From Paralithodes platypus (taxonomy: Eukaryota; Arthropoda; Malacostraca; Decapoda; Lithodidae), in assembly GCA_032716605.1 (NCBI GenBank), contig CM064539.1, positions 2,106,342-2,170,341 on the forward strand: DNA of 64,000 nucleotides, given 5' to 3'. Below the pieces are notes generated by a model. The model was not told where the DNA came from, made no database searches, and saw only the letters and a list, made by a program, of their open reading frames with translations. Shown here piece by piece: positions 63,446 to 64,000 of the stretch. Numbering within the stretch: the stretch's first letter is position 1; each line of letters opens with the position of its first letter. A program made the position numbers and the translations under genes.

Positions 63446-64000
63446 AACAAGTGCGCATGGGGGTAATTGGAAACGTCCCCCTGTGCTGACGTATTTGAGG
63501 TGTTTCCGTCACTAAAATATTCATTGTACCATTAATAGCATTAATACTTATCCATATGCGCCTATTATGGGTTGATTATAAAGGTATTAACCTGAAACAA
63601 CAATAAAACGAGTGAAAACAGCGTTTGGATGGTCAAAATCGGAGATATAGCCCTCGAGTTGTATAATGTATGGGTGAGGCAAGCTGCTTTCCCGCCAATT
63701 TCCCCCAAGGCCACTGAGACACAGTCGATCGATACTCTCTCTCTCTCTCTTGCACTCGCTTGCCATCAGTGATGACAACACCCTGCTTGCAACTCGCTAA
63801 TGTTAGCACGAAAATATACCTCAGAATAAGGGAATAACAGGGAAAATAGGTGATAACTGAAGGAGAGGAGGAAAGTGGGGAAGGAGGGGAGGTAGAGGAC
63901 TGAGATTTTGCATGGCTCAGGGGCCAAACAAAAATAAAAAAATAAAAAAATAAAAATAAACAAAATATTTTTTTTTCGATGTCAAAAGTTGATTTTTTTT
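63446..64000. other. No gene seen at the right edge
   Basis: A minus-strand ORF of 64 codons at 63587-63781 has no motif. A (CT)n stretch lies at 63735-63750 and A/T-runs at 63925-64000. Confidence 0.35.

Noticed and set aside
63587..63781. Minus-strand 64-codon ORF as an upstream golgin exon
   Set aside because: It shows no coiled-coil pattern, and no phase-0 donor fitting exon a was found.

Overview
The window reads as nuclear DNA of an arthropod, most likely a decapod crustacean. This is an inference from spliced animal genes with large introns, clusters of the arthropod telomere motif TTAGG (18.9-20.4 kb), and a very dense mix of short inverted-repeat transposons, tRNA-derived SINEs and broken LINEs. 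No prokaryotic features, rRNA genes or convincing functional tRNA genes were seen.

Three host genes can be supported, all on the minus strand. (1) PPP1R7 (sds22), the leucine-rich-repeat regulator of protein phosphatase 1, is complete in seven coding exons from 17868 down to 4840. All exon phases join and the product is 334 aa. (2) An intronless gene at 23856-25376 encodes a 506-aa protein-kinase-like protein with an unusual catalytic loop (HNDLHxxN) and DVG in place of DFG, plus a Pro/Thr/Ser repeat tail. I cannot assign it to a named family. (3) Seven phase-compatible exons from 57727 down to about 34106 encode the C-terminal part of a coiled-coil golgin ending in a GRIP domain (GCC1/GCC88-like or quick-to-court-like). 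A possible charged terminal exon lies at 33206-33924. The 5' exons of this gene lie beyond the right edge.

Nearly everything else is repeats. At least six families of short elements are flanked by TTAA: A, ends GGGRGCCCACC; B, ends GGGGAGATGGG; C, ends GCCGGTATCACAC; G, ends CCCCTTCTGTACCGG; H, ends CCCTCTCACG, nested in a larger element K; and N, starting CCCTTACTGTACC. They nest in each other, share TTAA junctions in chains, and several have grown internal minisatellites. LINE fragments include a family with a TATG-type tail, Jockey/CR1-like pieces, an L2-like piece and an RTE-like tail. A 2.1-kb TATG-based array fills one golgin intron.

The most notable pattern is how closely these elements hug the exons. 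The PPP1R7 stop codon lies inside a MITE's TTAA site, and the pyrimidine tract of that gene's last intron appears to be antisense LINE sequence. One golgin exon sits between two MITEs, and other golgin exons have MITEs within about 20-30 nt. Two exons have partial broken duplicates on the far side of an adjacent MITE. A LINE in the golgin intron is flanked by about 78-bp direct repeats. No multi-gene novel system was found; the candidates for novelty are the kinase and the insertion-linked exon remodelling.
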